The notes: generated from the sequence alone by a model not told the origin. A stretch of DNA of 64,000 bases from Peptoniphilus_A genitalis (GCF_949769225.1 NZ_CATKPB010000002.1), one strand, 5' to 3'; positions 35,489-44,012 are shown, numbered from the stretch's first letter. Program-made: numbers and translations.

Positions 35489-35674
35489 TCACTTGTTAAA
35501 ACTATATTTAACTAAATATTTTTAATATTTAATTTGTACATAATTACTATTACCCTAATTATGAGTATTTATTTAAAATTTATAAAAAAAGTAAATTTTA
35601 AATCCACTTTTGAGAATAAAAGTAACAAATTTCCTATTAATATTTTAACAAATTAAATCAATTTTTCCAAAATA

Positions 35675-35700
35675 AAAAACCACCTCTTGAGAAGTGGTTT
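35675..35700 (-). terminator. Terminator of the nucleoside hydrolase/ECF operon
   Basis: A palindromic stem (AAACCAC...GTGGTTT with TCTTGAGA inside) is followed by T on the minus strand, 11 bases past the stop. Confidence 0.8.
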
Positions 35701-35710
35701 AGTAATAAAT

Positions 35711-36256
35711 TTAATTTTTTAAAATGTTTTGAAAAGCTGTCATGTTATAAATTTTTGAAACTAATAAAATTGAAATTAATTTGTCTGCATAGTCCGTAAT
35801 AATTTGAATTATAAAAACTATTAAAAAGTCTGGCAGGTCCATCACTGCACGAAGGGCTTGAACTATATAGGATGAGCCAGCAGTTGTGACAGTTCCAAAG
35901 AGATAAGTTGCAATTAATGCAGATGAAATTGCTGCAGGAATTGACATAAAGGGAGTGAGATAAAATTTAGAAATATAATTATCTCTCTTTAAAAATTCAA
36001 AATAACCTGCAGTGAAGCCAACGATTAATTGAGTTGGCATAAAGTAAAAAGCAATTGGGTCTCCTATGGTGTTTACAAAGGCTGTTATAAGCCCAGCTAA
36101 TACACCAAAAAAAGGTCCAAAGGCAAAGCCTGCCATAATAGTTCCTATGGAGTCAAGATAAATTGGAAGCTTAACAACAACTCCAATCCAAGACCCCACC
36201 ATGTTAATAGCTATACAAAGTGCCAAGAGTGTGATTTTTTTTGTTGAAAACTTCAT
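35711..36256 (-). CDS. ECF transporter S component, substrate unknown
   Basis: Membrane substrate-binding component of an energy-coupling-factor importer, 181 residues with about six helices. Family-like features are an N-terminal KKITLLALCIAINMVGSWIG, the Gly-rich GTIMAGFAFGPFFGVLAGLITAFVNTIGD loop and DLPDFLIVFIIQIITDYADK near the end. The EcfA/A'/T module is not in the window. Its ATGA overlap with the nucleoside hydrolase gene suggests uptake of a nucleoside, base or a vitamin with a ribosyl part. Specificity cannot be read. Confidence 0.8.
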   Translation of the reverse strand: MKFSTKKITLLALCIAINMVGSWIGVVVKLPIYLDSIGTIMAGFAFGPFFGVLAGLITAFVNTIGDPIAFYFMPTQLIVGFTAGYFEFLKRDNYISKFYLTPFMSIPAAISSALIATYLFGTVTTAGSSYIVQALRAVMDLPDFLIVFIIQIITDYADKLISILLVSKIYNMTAFQNILKN

Positions 36257-37200
36257 AGCAAATCACCTAAAACGTCTATGTCTACTTCTTCACCAGTAAT
36301 AAGCTCTATAAAATCTCTCCAGACTTCAAAGACTTCTATCTCTTCATATATAATTACATTTTTTTCTTTTTTCATGAAGTCCATGGCATCCACCATGAGC
36401 ATTCCTCTAGCAGGACCGTCGTAAACACACTCTGCATGATAGGTCCTTCCCAAAAACAAGTCTGGATTTCTTTCTAAAAGAATTGTAAGAGGATCATTTA
36501 TAACAGACCCAATAATTTTTTCATATTCCCAGTGAAAATCCATGTAGAAGTTTGTAATCTTTTCTAAGAAATTTCCAACTTCAAGATTAAGTCTCTTAAT
36601 ATAAGAAAGTATACTTGGCGTCAAGACAAATTCTCTTGTGACATCGAGAGGGACAATCTCAATTTTTTTAGGCGCATTTTTTATTACATAGTCTGCTGCC
36701 TCTGGGTCAACGTAAAAATTAAATTCAGCTACAGGACTCATGTTTCCGTAACTCCTAAAGTTGCCACCCATAACAATAATCCTAGTATCCTTAAAGGCCT
36801 CCCTATCTTTTTTAAGTGCCTTTGCAAGATTAGTTAGGGGTCCCAAGGCAAAAATTGTCAAGTCGCCCTTCCTTGCTTCCTCAATTAAAAAGTCAATGGC
36901 ATCTCCATAAACTTCTTTTTCATCATAGTCTAAATAAGTTTCACCAAGTCCATCTTGGCCATGGGTGTCCTCTGCATTAATAAATTCCTTGCAAAGTGGT
37001 CCTTCTGAGCCCATATAGATTTTAAAATCTTCATGCAAGAACTTCATAAGTCTTAGGACATTTTTTCTTCCCTTTTCAATATGAACATTTCCTGAAACTA
37101 AAGAAATCCCGAGGATTTTATATTCCTTTACCATGCTGGCTAGCATAATAGCAATGGAATCATCAATCCCGGGATCTGCGTCAATAATAATTTTCTTCAT
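36253..37200 (-). CDS. Nucleoside hydrolase (IU-NH family)
   Basis: Calcium-dependent hydrolase splitting the N-glycosidic bond of ribonucleosides to base and ribose, for purine/pyrimidine salvage. The start at 37200 gives MKKIIIDADPGIDDSIAIML, where the DxDPGxDD cluster binds Ca2+; a GGAGG lies five bases before it, while an ATG nine codons upstream has none. Other signatures are FALGPLTNLAKAL, RIIVMGGNFRSYGN and EFNFYVDPEAA. A promoter at 37268-37296 overlaps that of the divergent lipoprotein gene. The gene and its ECF partner form one operon. Confidence 0.92.
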   Translation of the reverse strand: MKKIIIDADPGIDDSIAIMLASMVKEYKILGISLVSGNVHIEKGRKNVLRLMKFLHEDFKIYMGSEGPLCKEFINAEDTHGQDGLGETYLDYDEKEVYGDAIDFLIEEARKGDLTIFALGPLTNLAKALKKDREAFKDTRIIVMGGNFRSYGNMSPVAEFNFYVDPEAADYVIKNAPKKIEIVPLDVTREFVLTPSILSYIKRLNLEVGNFLEKITNFYMDFHWEYEKIIGSVINDPLTILLERNPDLFLGRTYHAECVYDGPARGMLMVDAMDFMKKEKNVIIYEEIEVFEVWRDFIELITGEEVDIDVLGDLL

Positions 37201-37267
37201 AATAACCTCCATTTCTTTGGAGAACAATTAGTTTTTTATACTTGGAGTTCCCGAACAAGTGAGATAA

Positions 37268-37296
37268 ATTATACCTCATTTTTAAAAAATAGACAA
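37268..37296 (-). promoter_or_regulatory. Promoter of the nucleoside hydrolase operon
   Basis: Minus strand TTGTCT, 17 bases, TATAAT. Its -35 shares bases 37291-37295 with the opposing promoter. Confidence 0.7.
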
Positions 37297-37318
37297 GCTT
37301 TTGTCTTTCAAGTATAAT
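37290..37318 (+). promoter_or_regulatory. Promoter of the TlpA-like lipoprotein gene
   Basis: TAGACA, 17 bases, TATAAT. The two divergent promoters stand back to back on the same -35 bases, so polymerase binding should be mutually exclusive. Confidence 0.7.
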
Positions 37319-37360
37319 TGACTTAGGCAAAATTAAAAAATTTTACACTGGAGTGATTAA

Positions 37361-37951
37361 ATGAAAAAACTATTTAAAATTATGATTTTATTTGCAGTGG
37401 CACTAAGCCTTTTCGCCTGCAATAAAAAAACAGAAGACAATTCAAAGGATGCAAATGCTAAAGAAGCTACAGAAAAAACTGCAGCAGCAATTAACTTAGA
37501 GGACATGCCAATTGAAAAATTCGACTTCCAAACTCTTGAAATTGAAAAGGGAGACATTGTAAAGTCTGAAGATTTTTATAAGGGAAAACCTCTTACACTT
37601 GTAAATGTTTGGGGTACATTCTGTGGACCTTGTAAAGAAGAGATGCCAGACCTCGCTGCCCTACACGAAGAATACAAGGACAAAGTTAATTTTCTTGGCG
37701 TAGTTGTTGACACTAATGCAAGCATGGATACTAATGTTGAAGAAGCTCACGAAATTATTAAAAATGCTGGAGTTACTTACACAAATATAATGCCAAATCC
37801 AACAACAGAAGATAGCCTTGTTCATATCACTGCAATGCCAACTACATTCTTTGTGAATTCTGAAGGAAAAGTCCTAGGTGGCTTTGTTGGTAAGAAAGAC
37901 AAGGACTCTCTTGCAGCGACAATTGACAAATTGTTAGAAGAAAATAAGTAA
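37361..37951 (+). CDS. TlpA/ResA-like thioredoxin-fold lipoprotein
   Basis: Extracytoplasmic thiol-disulfide reductase-like lipoprotein, 196 residues. The lipobox is LFAC with lipidated Cys20, then a charged linker. The thioredoxin domain spans about 60-196, with the redox pair Cys88-Cys91 in WGTFCGPC and the cis-Pro motif AMPTTFFV near the end. A TlpA-type central insert is present. No CcdA is adjacent, so its electron donor is elsewhere. The 3' untranslated part holds an 18-base repeat array before the terminator. Confidence 0.9.
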   Translation: MKKLFKIMILFAVALSLFACNKKTEDNSKDANAKEATEKTAAAINLEDMPIEKFDFQTLEIEKGDIVKSEDFYKGKPLTLVNVWGTFCGPCKEEMPDLAALHEEYKDKVNFLGVVVDTNASMDTNVEEAHEIIKNAGVTYTNIMPNPTTEDSLVHITAMPTTFFVNSEGKVLGGFVGKKDKDSLAATIDKLLEENK

Positions 37952-37974
37952 TTTTGTGATCATAAGAATTTATA

Positions 37975-38100
37975 AGCTCATAGAAAAATATTAGCTTGTA
38001 AAAAATTACTAGCTTGTAAAAAATTATTAGCTTATAAGAATTTACTAGCTTGTAAAAAATTATTAGCTTATAAGAATTTACTAGCTTGTAAAAATTTATT
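37975..38100 (+). repeat. 18-bp tandem array (7 units) in the 3' UTR of the lipoprotein gene
   Basis: AGCT recurs exactly at 37975, 37993, 38011, 38029, 38047, 38065 and 38083. Two unit types, AGCTTGTAAAAAATTATT and AGCTTATAAGAATTTACT, alternate over the last units, giving a 36-base super-period. The array begins 23 bases after the stop codon and ends directly at the terminator, so it should be transcribed. Confidence 0.9.
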
Positions 38101-38101
38101 A

Positions 38102-38128
38102 AGAGATGGGAAACCATCTCTTTTTTTG
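38102..38128 (+). terminator. Terminator of the TlpA-like lipoprotein gene
   Basis: The 8-bp stem AGAGATGG/CCATCTCT with a GAAA tetraloop is followed by seven T. Confidence 0.92.
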
Positions 38129-38236
38129 TTTTATCAACTGACTCTTAATCAGTGGACCTTATTAATTTTATTAAATTTTTAAAATGTTGTAAATTTTTCG
38201 CCAATGGGTATCTAATAAAAAATAGGAGGATTAAAT

Positions 38237-38776
38237 ATGATTTATGATTATAAAGTAGAAAAACAAGACGGTTCTTTCTTAGATTTAAAAGATTTAAAGG
38301 GCAAAGTTATCCTTATAGTTAACACTGCAACTAGATGTGGCTTCACGCCACAATACAAGGACTTGCAAGACCTTTATGAAAAATACCACGACAAGGGACT
38401 AGAAATAATAGACATACCTTGCAACCAATTTAAGGAACAAGCTCCAGAAAGTGATGAGGAAATTTCAAAATTTTGCCAATTAAATTTTAATATTGAGTTC
38501 CCACAAATGAAAAAGGCTGAAGTCAATGGCGATAATGAAATTGAACTCTACAAATTTTTAAAATCTCAAAAGGGATTTGAAGGCTTCGGTCATGGTCCAA
38601 AGGCACTTGCCATGGCAACACTTTTAAAATCCAGGGACAAGGATTACAAGAACAAGCCCGACATAAAATGGAACTTCACAAAGTTTTTAGTGGACAGAGA
38701 TGGAAATGTGGTTGAGAGATTTGAACCAACTACAAAAATGGATCTTGTTGATGAAAAAATTTCTAAATTAATATAA
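38237..38776 (+). CDS. Glutathione peroxidase family protein
   Basis: Cys-type thiol peroxidase of 179 residues that reduces hydroperoxides. The catalytic tetrad is complete: Cys34 (NTATRCGFT), Gln64 (CNQF), Trp145 and Asn146 (IKWNFTKFLVDRDGNV). There is a loop of about 20 residues more than the shortest bacterial forms (around 112-140). Selenocysteine is not used. The reductant is more likely thioredoxin than glutathione in this type of organism. AGGAGG supports the start. It is monocistronic with its own terminator. Confidence 0.92.
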   Translation: MIYDYKVEKQDGSFLDLKDLKGKVILIVNTATRCGFTPQYKDLQDLYEKYHDKGLEIIDIPCNQFKEQAPESDEEISKFCQLNFNIEFPQMKKAEVNGDNEIELYKFLKSQKGFEGFGHGPKALAMATLLKSRDKDYKNKPDIKWNFTKFLVDRDGNVVERFEPTTKMDLVDEKISKLI

Positions 38777-38806
38777 GTTTTAATATCTTTTTAACTTATT
38801 ATGTAA

Positions 38807-38842
38807 AAAAGCTTCTGTAAAACTAATTACAGAAGCTTTTTA
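38807..38842 (+). terminator. Terminator of the glutathione peroxidase gene
   Basis: The perfect 14-bp stem AAAAGCTTCTGTAA and its complement, with a 6-base loop and a T tract. Confidence 0.92.
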
Positions 38843-38890
38843 ATTTTTAATCACTTATGACTAAGTGGTTTTTATTAGTAAGTTGGTATT

Positions 38891-38916
38891 AAAAAGAGCA
38901 GGTATAAACCTGCTCT
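38891..38916 (-). terminator. Terminator of the str operon after tuf
   Basis: The 9-bp stem AGAGCAGGT/ACCTGCTCT with an ATAA-type loop is followed by T on the minus strand. Confidence 0.9.
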
Positions 38917-38944
38917 AATTTTTTATTATTTTGTAAGCTAAGGA

Positions 38945-40138
38945 TTAGTCAAGAATCTTTGATACTACTCCTGATGCTACTGTTCTTCCACCTTCACGAA
39001 TAGCGAATCTTAGTCCTTCGTCCATTGCGATTGGTGTGATTAGTGTTACTGTAAATGTTGAGTTGTCTCCTGGCATTACCATTTCTACTCCGTCTGCTAG
39101 TTGGATGTCTCCTGTTACGTCTGTTGTTCTGAAGTAGAATTGTGGTCTGTATCCGTTAAAGAATGGTGTGTGTCTTCCACCTTCTTCTTTTGTTAGTACG
39201 TATACTTCTGCTTCAAATTTTGTGTGTGGTTTGATTGTTCCTGGTGCTGCTAGTACTTGTCCTCTTTGGATTTCTTCTCTTTGTACTCCTCTTAGTAGGG
39301 CTCCTATGTTGTCTCCTGCTTCTGCTTGGTCTAGTTGTTTTCTAAACATTTCTACACCTGTTACTACTACTTGTCTGCTTTCGTCTGTTAAGCCTACTAG
39401 TTCTACTGTGTCTCCTACTTTTACTACACCTTGTTCTACTCTTCCTGTTGCTACTGTTCCTCTTCCTGTGATTGAGAATACGTCTTCGATTGGCATTAGG
39501 AATGGGTGTTCTGTATCTCTTACTGGTGTTGGGATGTATTCGTCTACTGCTTCCATTAGTTTTACGATTTTGTCTCCCCATTCTCCGTCTGGATCTTCTA
39601 GGGCTTTTAATGCTGATCCTACTACGATTGGTGTGTTGTCTCCATCGAAGTCATATTCTGATAGTAGGTCTCTGATTTCCATTTCTACTAATTCAATTAG
39701 TTCTGGATCGTCTACTTGGTCTTCTTTGTTTAGGAATACTACTATCTTTGGTACACCAACTTGTCTTGCTAGTAGGATGTGTTCTCTTGTTTGTGGCATT
39801 GGACCGTCTGCTGCTGAACATACTAAGATTGCTCCGTCCATTTGTGCTGCTCCTGTAATCATGTTCTTTACATAGTCAGCGTGTCCTGGACAGTCTACGT
39901 GTGCGTAGTGTCTGTTTTCTGTTTCGTATTCTACGTGTGATGTTGAGATTGTGATTCCTCTTTCTCTTTCTTCTGGTGCCTTGTCAATGTGTGCGTAGTC
40001 TACGAATTCTCCTCCGCCGTATCTCTTGTTCATTACAAGTGTGATTGCAGCTGTTAGTGTTGTCTTACCGTGGTCAACGTGACCAATTGTTCCAATGTTT
40101 ACGTGTGGTTTATTTCTTTCAAATTTTGCTTTTGCCAT
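38945..40138 (-). CDS. tuf: Elongation factor Tu
   Basis: GTPase delivering aminoacyl-tRNA to the ribosome, 397 residues. G motifs: GHVDHGKTT (about 19-27), DCPGHADYVKNM, NKEDQVDD and the SALKAL region. Domains 2 and 3 include RGTVATGRVEQGVVKVGD and GGRHTPFFNGYRPQFYFRTTDVTG. The last gene of the str operon, 18 bases after fusA, with AGGAGG and its own terminator. Its coding strand is unusually uniform in codon choice, as expected of a very highly expressed gene, and this creates long open frames on the opposite strand. Confidence 0.98.
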   Translation of the reverse strand: MAKAKFERNKPHVNIGTIGHVDHGKTTLTAAITLVMNKRYGGGEFVDYAHIDKAPEERERGITISTSHVEYETENRHYAHVDCPGHADYVKNMITGAAQMDGAILVCSAADGPMPQTREHILLARQVGVPKIVVFLNKEDQVDDPELIELVEMEIRDLLSEYDFDGDNTPIVVGSALKALEDPDGEWGDKIVKLMEAVDEYIPTPVRDTEHPFLMPIEDVFSITGRGTVATGRVEQGVVKVGDTVELVGLTDESRQVVVTGVEMFRKQLDQAEAGDNIGALLRGVQREEIQRGQVLAAPGTIKPHTKFEAEVYVLTKEEGGRHTPFFNGYRPQFYFRTTDVTGDIQLADGVEMVMPGDNSTFTVTLITPIAMDEGLRFAIREGGRTVASGVVSKILD

Positions 40139-40156
40139 TATTAATCCTCCTATTTA

Positions 40157-42232
40157 TTATTTTTTCTTTTTATCTCCAACTACTTCTTCAGCAATTGATG
40201 CAGGTACTTCTTCGTAATGATCAAATAGCATAGAGTAGTTTGCTCTTCCTTGTGTATTTGAACGAAGGCTAGTTGCGTAACCAAACATTTCTGCTAGTGG
40301 TACATAAGCTGTAACGATTTGTGCTCCAGCTACAAGTTCCATACCTTCCATTCTTCCACGTCTTGAGTTAATATCACCAATTACATCTCCCATGTATTCT
40401 TCTGGAGTTGTAACTTCAACCTTCATCATAGGTTCAAGAAGTACTGGATCAGCTTTTGCAAGAGCATCTCTTACTGCCATAGATCCGGCAATCTTAAATG
40501 CCATTTCTGAAGAGTCGACTTCGTGGTAAGAACCATCGTAAAGTGTAACCTTAACATCAAGAACTTCGTATCCACCTATGATACCAGATTGAAGTGCTTC
40601 TTCAATACCTTGTTGAGTTGGTCCAATAAATTCCTTAGGAATTGCACCACCAACGATGGCATTTTCAAATACAAAACCGCCACCTGGTTCATTAGGTTCG
40701 ATTCTAATCTTAGCGTGACCATATTGTCCACGACCACCTGATTGACGAGCGTATTTAGCTTCGCCTTCAGCAGCTTTTTTAATACCTTCTCTATAAGATA
40801 CTTGTGGATTACCAATATTAGCTTCTACCTTAAATTCTCTTAGTAGTCTATCAACGATGATATCAAGGTGAAGTTCACCCATACCAGCGATAATAGTTTG
40901 GCCAGTTTCTTCATCAGTATATGTTTTAAAAGTTGGATCTTCTTCTGCAAGTTTTGCAAGAGCAAGAGCCATCTTATCTTGAGAAGCCTTAGTCTTTGGT
41001 TCAATTGCTACAGAGATAACTGGTTCTGGGAATTCCATGTTTTCAAGTATAACATGACTCTTTTCATCGCAAAGAGTATCACCAGTACCTGTGTCTTTTA
41101 GACCAACAGCTGCCGCGATTTCTCCTGCATGGACTTCTTCGATTTCTTCTCTCTTATTAGCGTGCATTTGAAGAATTCTTCCAATTCTTTCTCTCTTGCC
41201 CTTAGTTGTATTGTATACATAAGAACCAGCTTGAAGAACTCCAGAGTAAACTCTAAAGTAAGCAAGCTTACCTACATATGGGTCAGTTACGATTTTAAAT
41301 GCAAGAGCTGAGAATGGTTCATCATCAGATGCGTGTCTATCAACTTCATTTCCATCTTCATCAACACCAGTGATTGCAGGTATATCAAGTGGAGATGGAA
41401 GATAGTCGATAATTGCGTCTAATAGAAGTTGTACACCCTTGTTCTTGTAAGAAGAACCACAAGATACTGGAGTAATCTTAACATCAAGAGTACCTTTTCT
41501 TATAGCTTTCTTAAGAAGATCCTTGTCGATTTCTTCACCTTCAAGGTAAGCCATCATAAGATCTTCATCAAATTCAGATGCAACTTCAATTAAGTTTTCT
41601 CTATATTTATTTGCAACTTCCATGTACTCTTCAGGAACATCTGTAATTTCGATTTCCTTACCAAGTTCATCCTTGTAAATTTCTGCTTTCATTTCAACAA
41701 GGTCAATCATTCCTATGAAAGTATCTTCTGCTCCCATTGGAACTTGAATTGGAACAGGGTTACCCTTTAGTTTCTTGTCGATTGTATCAACAGATCTAAA
41801 GAAGTCTGCACCTGTAACGTCCATCTTGTTGATGTGTGCAATTCTTGGAACGTGATATTTATCTGCTTGTCTCCAAACAGTTTCAGATTGAGGTTCTACA
41901 CCACTTTTTGCATCAAAAAGTGCAACAGCACCATCAAGTACTCTTAGAGATCTTTCAACTTCAACTGTGAAGTCAACGTGTCCTGGAGTATCGATGATGT
42001 TAAGTCTGTAACCCTTCCAGTGAGCTGTAGTAGCTGCAGAAGTAATTGTGATACCTCTTTCTTGTTCTTGTTCCATCCAGTCCATTTGTGCTCCACCGTC
42101 GTGAGTTTCACCGATTTTGTGAATCTTACCAGCGTAGAAAAGAATACGTTCTGTAGTAGTAGTCTTTCCAGCATCAATATGGGCCATAATACCTATATTT
42201 CTATATTTATCTAATGGTATTTCGCGAGCCAT
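40157..42232 (-). CDS. fusA: Elongation factor G
   Basis: Ribosomal translocase GTPase, 691 residues. G1 is AHIDAGKTTTTERIL, followed by DTPGHVDFTVEVERSLRVLDGAV and HINKMDVTGADF. Domain IV has the conserved RGQYGHAKIRIEPNEPGGGF and GGYEVLDVKVTLYDGSYHEVDSSE. AGGAGG before the ATG. Third gene of the str operon, 15 bases after rpsG. Nothing unusual is seen. Confidence 0.98.
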   Translation of the reverse strand: MAREIPLDKYRNIGIMAHIDAGKTTTTERILFYAGKIHKIGETHDGGAQMDWMEQEQERGITITSAATTAHWKGYRLNIIDTPGHVDFTVEVERSLRVLDGAVALFDAKSGVEPQSETVWRQADKYHVPRIAHINKMDVTGADFFRSVDTIDKKLKGNPVPIQVPMGAEDTFIGMIDLVEMKAEIYKDELGKEIEITDVPEEYMEVANKYRENLIEVASEFDEDLMMAYLEGEEIDKDLLKKAIRKGTLDVKITPVSCGSSYKNKGVQLLLDAIIDYLPSPLDIPAITGVDEDGNEVDRHASDDEPFSALAFKIVTDPYVGKLAYFRVYSGVLQAGSYVYNTTKGKRERIGRILQMHANKREEIEEVHAGEIAAAVGLKDTGTGDTLCDEKSHVILENMEFPEPVISVAIEPKTKASQDKMALALAKLAEEDPTFKTYTDEETGQTIIAGMGELHLDIIVDRLLREFKVEANIGNPQVSYREGIKKAAEGEAKYARQSGGRGQYGHAKIRIEPNEPGGGFVFENAIVGGAIPKEFIGPTQQGIEEALQSGIIGGYEVLDVKVTLYDGSYHEVDSSEMAFKIAGSMAVRDALAKADPVLLEPMMKVEVTTPEEYMGDVIGDINSRRGRMEGMELVAGAQIVTAYVPLAEMFGYATSLRSNTQGRANYSMLFDHYEEVPASIAEEVVGDKKKK

Positions 42233-42247
42233 AAATTCCTCCCCTTA

Positions 42248-42718
42248 TTACCATCTATAGTGAGCAAATGCCTTGTTAGCTTCTGCTGTTCTATGCATTT
42301 CATCTTTTCTCTTAACACTTCCGCCTAAACCGTTAGATGCGTCTAGAATTTCTTTTGCAAGTCTTTCGTGCATTGTCTTTTCGCCTCTAGCTCTTGCATA
42401 TTTAACTAACCATCTAAGGCCTAGAGTTTGGCGTCTTTCCGGTCTTACTTCCATTGGTACTTGGTAAGTAGCACCGCCTATTCTTCTTCCCTTTACTTCA
42501 AGTACAGGCATTACATTATTAAGTGCCTTGTAAAATACTTCAAGTGCGTCCTCTCCAGTTTGTTCTGCGATTGTTTCAAGTGCTCCGTATACAATTCTTT
42601 GAGCAGTACCTTTTTTACCGTCAAGCATAACATTGTTTATAAGCTTAGTGATAACCACATCTGCGTATACTGGATCAGCCATAACTTCACGTTTTTGGAT
42701 ATGTCCTTTTCTTGGCAT
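42248..42718 (-). CDS. rpsG: 30S ribosomal protein S7
   Basis: Primary 16S rRNA 3'-domain binder, 156 residues. N-terminal PRKGHIQKREVMADPVYAD and the C-terminal KRKDEMHRTAEANKAFAHYRW are standard. AAGGAGGG before the ATG. A hairpin lies in the 92-base spacer after rpsL, where S7 represses translation in Escherichia coli. Confidence 0.97.
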   Translation of the reverse strand: MPRKGHIQKREVMADPVYADVVITKLINNVMLDGKKGTAQRIVYGALETIAEQTGEDALEVFYKALNNVMPVLEVKGRRIGGATYQVPMEVRPERRQTLGLRWLVKYARARGEKTMHERLAKEILDASNGLGGSVKRKDEMHRTAEANKAFAHYRW

Positions 42719-42757
42719 AACTTCCCTCCTTAACTATTTTTCAGTCGATTCATTGGT

Positions 42758-42770
42758 ACTCAGGTTGAGC
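42758..42770 (-). promoter_or_regulatory. rpsL-rpsG intercistronic hairpin, possible S7 site
   Basis: On the minus strand GCTCA-ACC-TGAGT forms a small hairpin within GGGCTCAACCTGAGTACC. The string resembles a 16S rRNA loop segment (GGGCTCAACC). A role in S7 feedback is inferred from the position only. Confidence 0.3.
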
Positions 42771-42810
42771 CCGTAAGCCAAAAATCTATAAAATCTCATG
42801 TAAAATTCTA

Positions 42811-43224
42811 TCAATTTTTAGGTTTCTTAGTACCATATTTAGATCTAGATTGCTTTCTGTCTGTAACTCCAGCTGTATCAAGAGTACCTCTTATGATATG
42901 GTATCTAACACCTGGTAAATCCTTTACTCTTCCACCACGGATTAAAACAACACTGTGTTCTTGTAGGTTGTGTCCGATTCCTGGAATGTAAGCCATAACT
43001 TCGTATCCGTTTGTTAAACGAACTCTGGCAACTTTTCTAAGAGCTGAATTCGGTTTCTTAGGTGTTACTGTTCTTACTGCAACACAAACTCCTCTTTTTT
43101 GTGGAGAATTAACTTCAGTTTCGGCTTTTTTAAGTGTGTCATAGTTTACATCAAGAGCTGGTGATTTAGATTTACTGTGAATTTTCTTTCTACCATTTCT
43201 TACTAATTGGTTAATTGTAGGCAT
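42811..43224 (-). CDS. rpsL: 30S ribosomal protein S12
   Basis: Decoding-centre protein, 137 residues from ATG at 43224 (PTINQLVRNGRKKI), which has AGGAGG upstream; an in-frame start 14 codons earlier lacks one. The two streptomycin-region motifs TPKKPNSALRKVARVRL and GGRVKDLPGVRYHIIRG carry the sensitive-type Lys residues. First gene of the str operon with a strong promoter at 43312-43340 and a leader hairpin. Confidence 0.97.
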   Translation of the reverse strand: MPTINQLVRNGRKKIHSKSKSPALDVNYDTLKKAETEVNSPQKRGVCVAVRTVTPKKPNSALRKVARVRLTNGYEVMAYIPGIGHNLQEHSVVLIRGGRVKDLPGVRYHIIRGTLDTAGVTDRKQSRSKYGTKKPKN

Positions 43225-43264
43225 TAATTGCACCTCCTGTTTTATTAATAGTATTGGACATTTC

Positions 43265-43292
43265 AAAGACTACCTGCATTTAGGTAGTCTTT
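43265..43292 (-). promoter_or_regulatory. Leader hairpin of the str operon
   Basis: A perfect 11-bp stem AAAGACTACCT/AGGTAGTCTTT with a 6-base loop lies in the 5' leader, between the start site and rpsL. No T tract follows, so it is not an obvious terminator. Confidence 0.6.
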
Positions 43293-43311
43293 CCGTCTCA
43301 AATACTCATCA

Positions 43312-43340
43312 ATTTTATCATTAGATAATCATTAAGTCAA
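43312..43340 (-). promoter_or_regulatory. Promoter of the str operon
   Basis: Minus strand TTGACT, 17 bases, TAAAAT. It begins right at the terminator of the upstream membrane-protein gene. Confidence 0.75.
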
Positions 43341-43341
43341 C

Positions 43342-43380
43342 AAAAAAATATGAGAAATTGGCGAAATTCTCATATTTTTT
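43342..43380 (-). terminator. Terminator of the paired membrane-protein genes
   Basis: A long AT-rich stem (AATATGAGAA against TTCTCATATT and flanks) with a GGCG-type loop, followed by T on the minus strand. Confidence 0.85.
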
Positions 43381-43406
43381 CATAATATATATATTTTATT
43401 CTAATT

Positions 43407-44012
43407 TTACATAATTTTATCGAGATAAAAATCAAACCTATTAATATTTATGTAGTTATAAATAGTAAAAGCTACAAAAATAATTATAAACAAAATTTGT
43501 AAAGTGATAAAAACTTTTCTGTAAGTATCCTTTTCCACAAAAATTTTAGAAAGTAATTTTTTTGACAAGTAATAGCTAAGGCACAAGATCACAATTACAT
43601 ACCAAATCAAGGCAATTTGAAATTCCCTCATATAAAGAGAATCAATAAGATGTCCATCTTCTAAGGTCATAAAGAATATTGTTTGGTAAATAATCAAGAT
43701 AGTTTGCATTGATAGGGTACTTATCTTATAAAGTCTTGGGTCATCTACATATTTATTCTTCAAAACATCTTCTGTGAATGACCTATAAGCAAAAGAAGCA
43801 ATAAGTAAAAAGACGAAAAAATAAAAATTAAGCTTATTTCTACAAAAAACCATTGAGAGCCACAATTCAATTGTTGTAAAGGAAAAAATATAGGATTGAA
43901 AAACTGTGGCCTTGTCAATCTCTCCCCCAGCTTTTTCCTTTAATTTATCTACAACAGGACGTATCAAGGCAAGGATTGTTGTAGCAATAATATTAAAAAT
44001 TAAATTCTTCAT
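43407..44012 (-). CDS. Membrane protein of unknown function (second of tandem pair)
   Basis: A 201-residue protein with about five hydrophobic helices. It is a paralogue of the gene just upstream: both contain a central EDG motif (LEDGHLIDSLY / LEDGATIFSYN), a charged loop ending VEKD or FEKD followed by YRKVFI / WRRAFI, and a C-terminal NINRFDFYLDK / NSDRFDFYVER. The N-terminus here includes a charged VDKLKEKAGGEIDKA loop. I recognise no family. The start overlaps the upstream stop as ATGA. Confidence 0.7.
   Translation of the reverse strand: MKNLIFNIIATTILALIRPVVDKLKEKAGGEIDKATVFQSYIFSFTTIELWLSMVFCRNKLNFYFFVFLLIASFAYRSFTEDVLKNKYVDDPRLYKISTLSMQTILIIYQTIFFMTLEDGHLIDSLYMREFQIALIWYVIVILCLSYYLSKKLLSKIFVEKDTYRKVFITLQILFIIIFVAFTIYNYININRFDFYLDKIM

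Noticed and set aside
37975..38100. CRISPR array
   Set aside because: Units of 18 bases are contiguous, with no unique spacers and no cas genes in the window.
37842..38117. Minus-strand frame of Tyr/Lys-rich 6-residue repeats
   Set aside because: Shadow of the 18-bp array and of the end of the lipoprotein gene.
39168..39875. Long open frame antisense to tuf (235 codons)
   Set aside because: It mirrors the biased codons of tuf and has a Ser/Thr/Cys-rich composition; no ribosome site.
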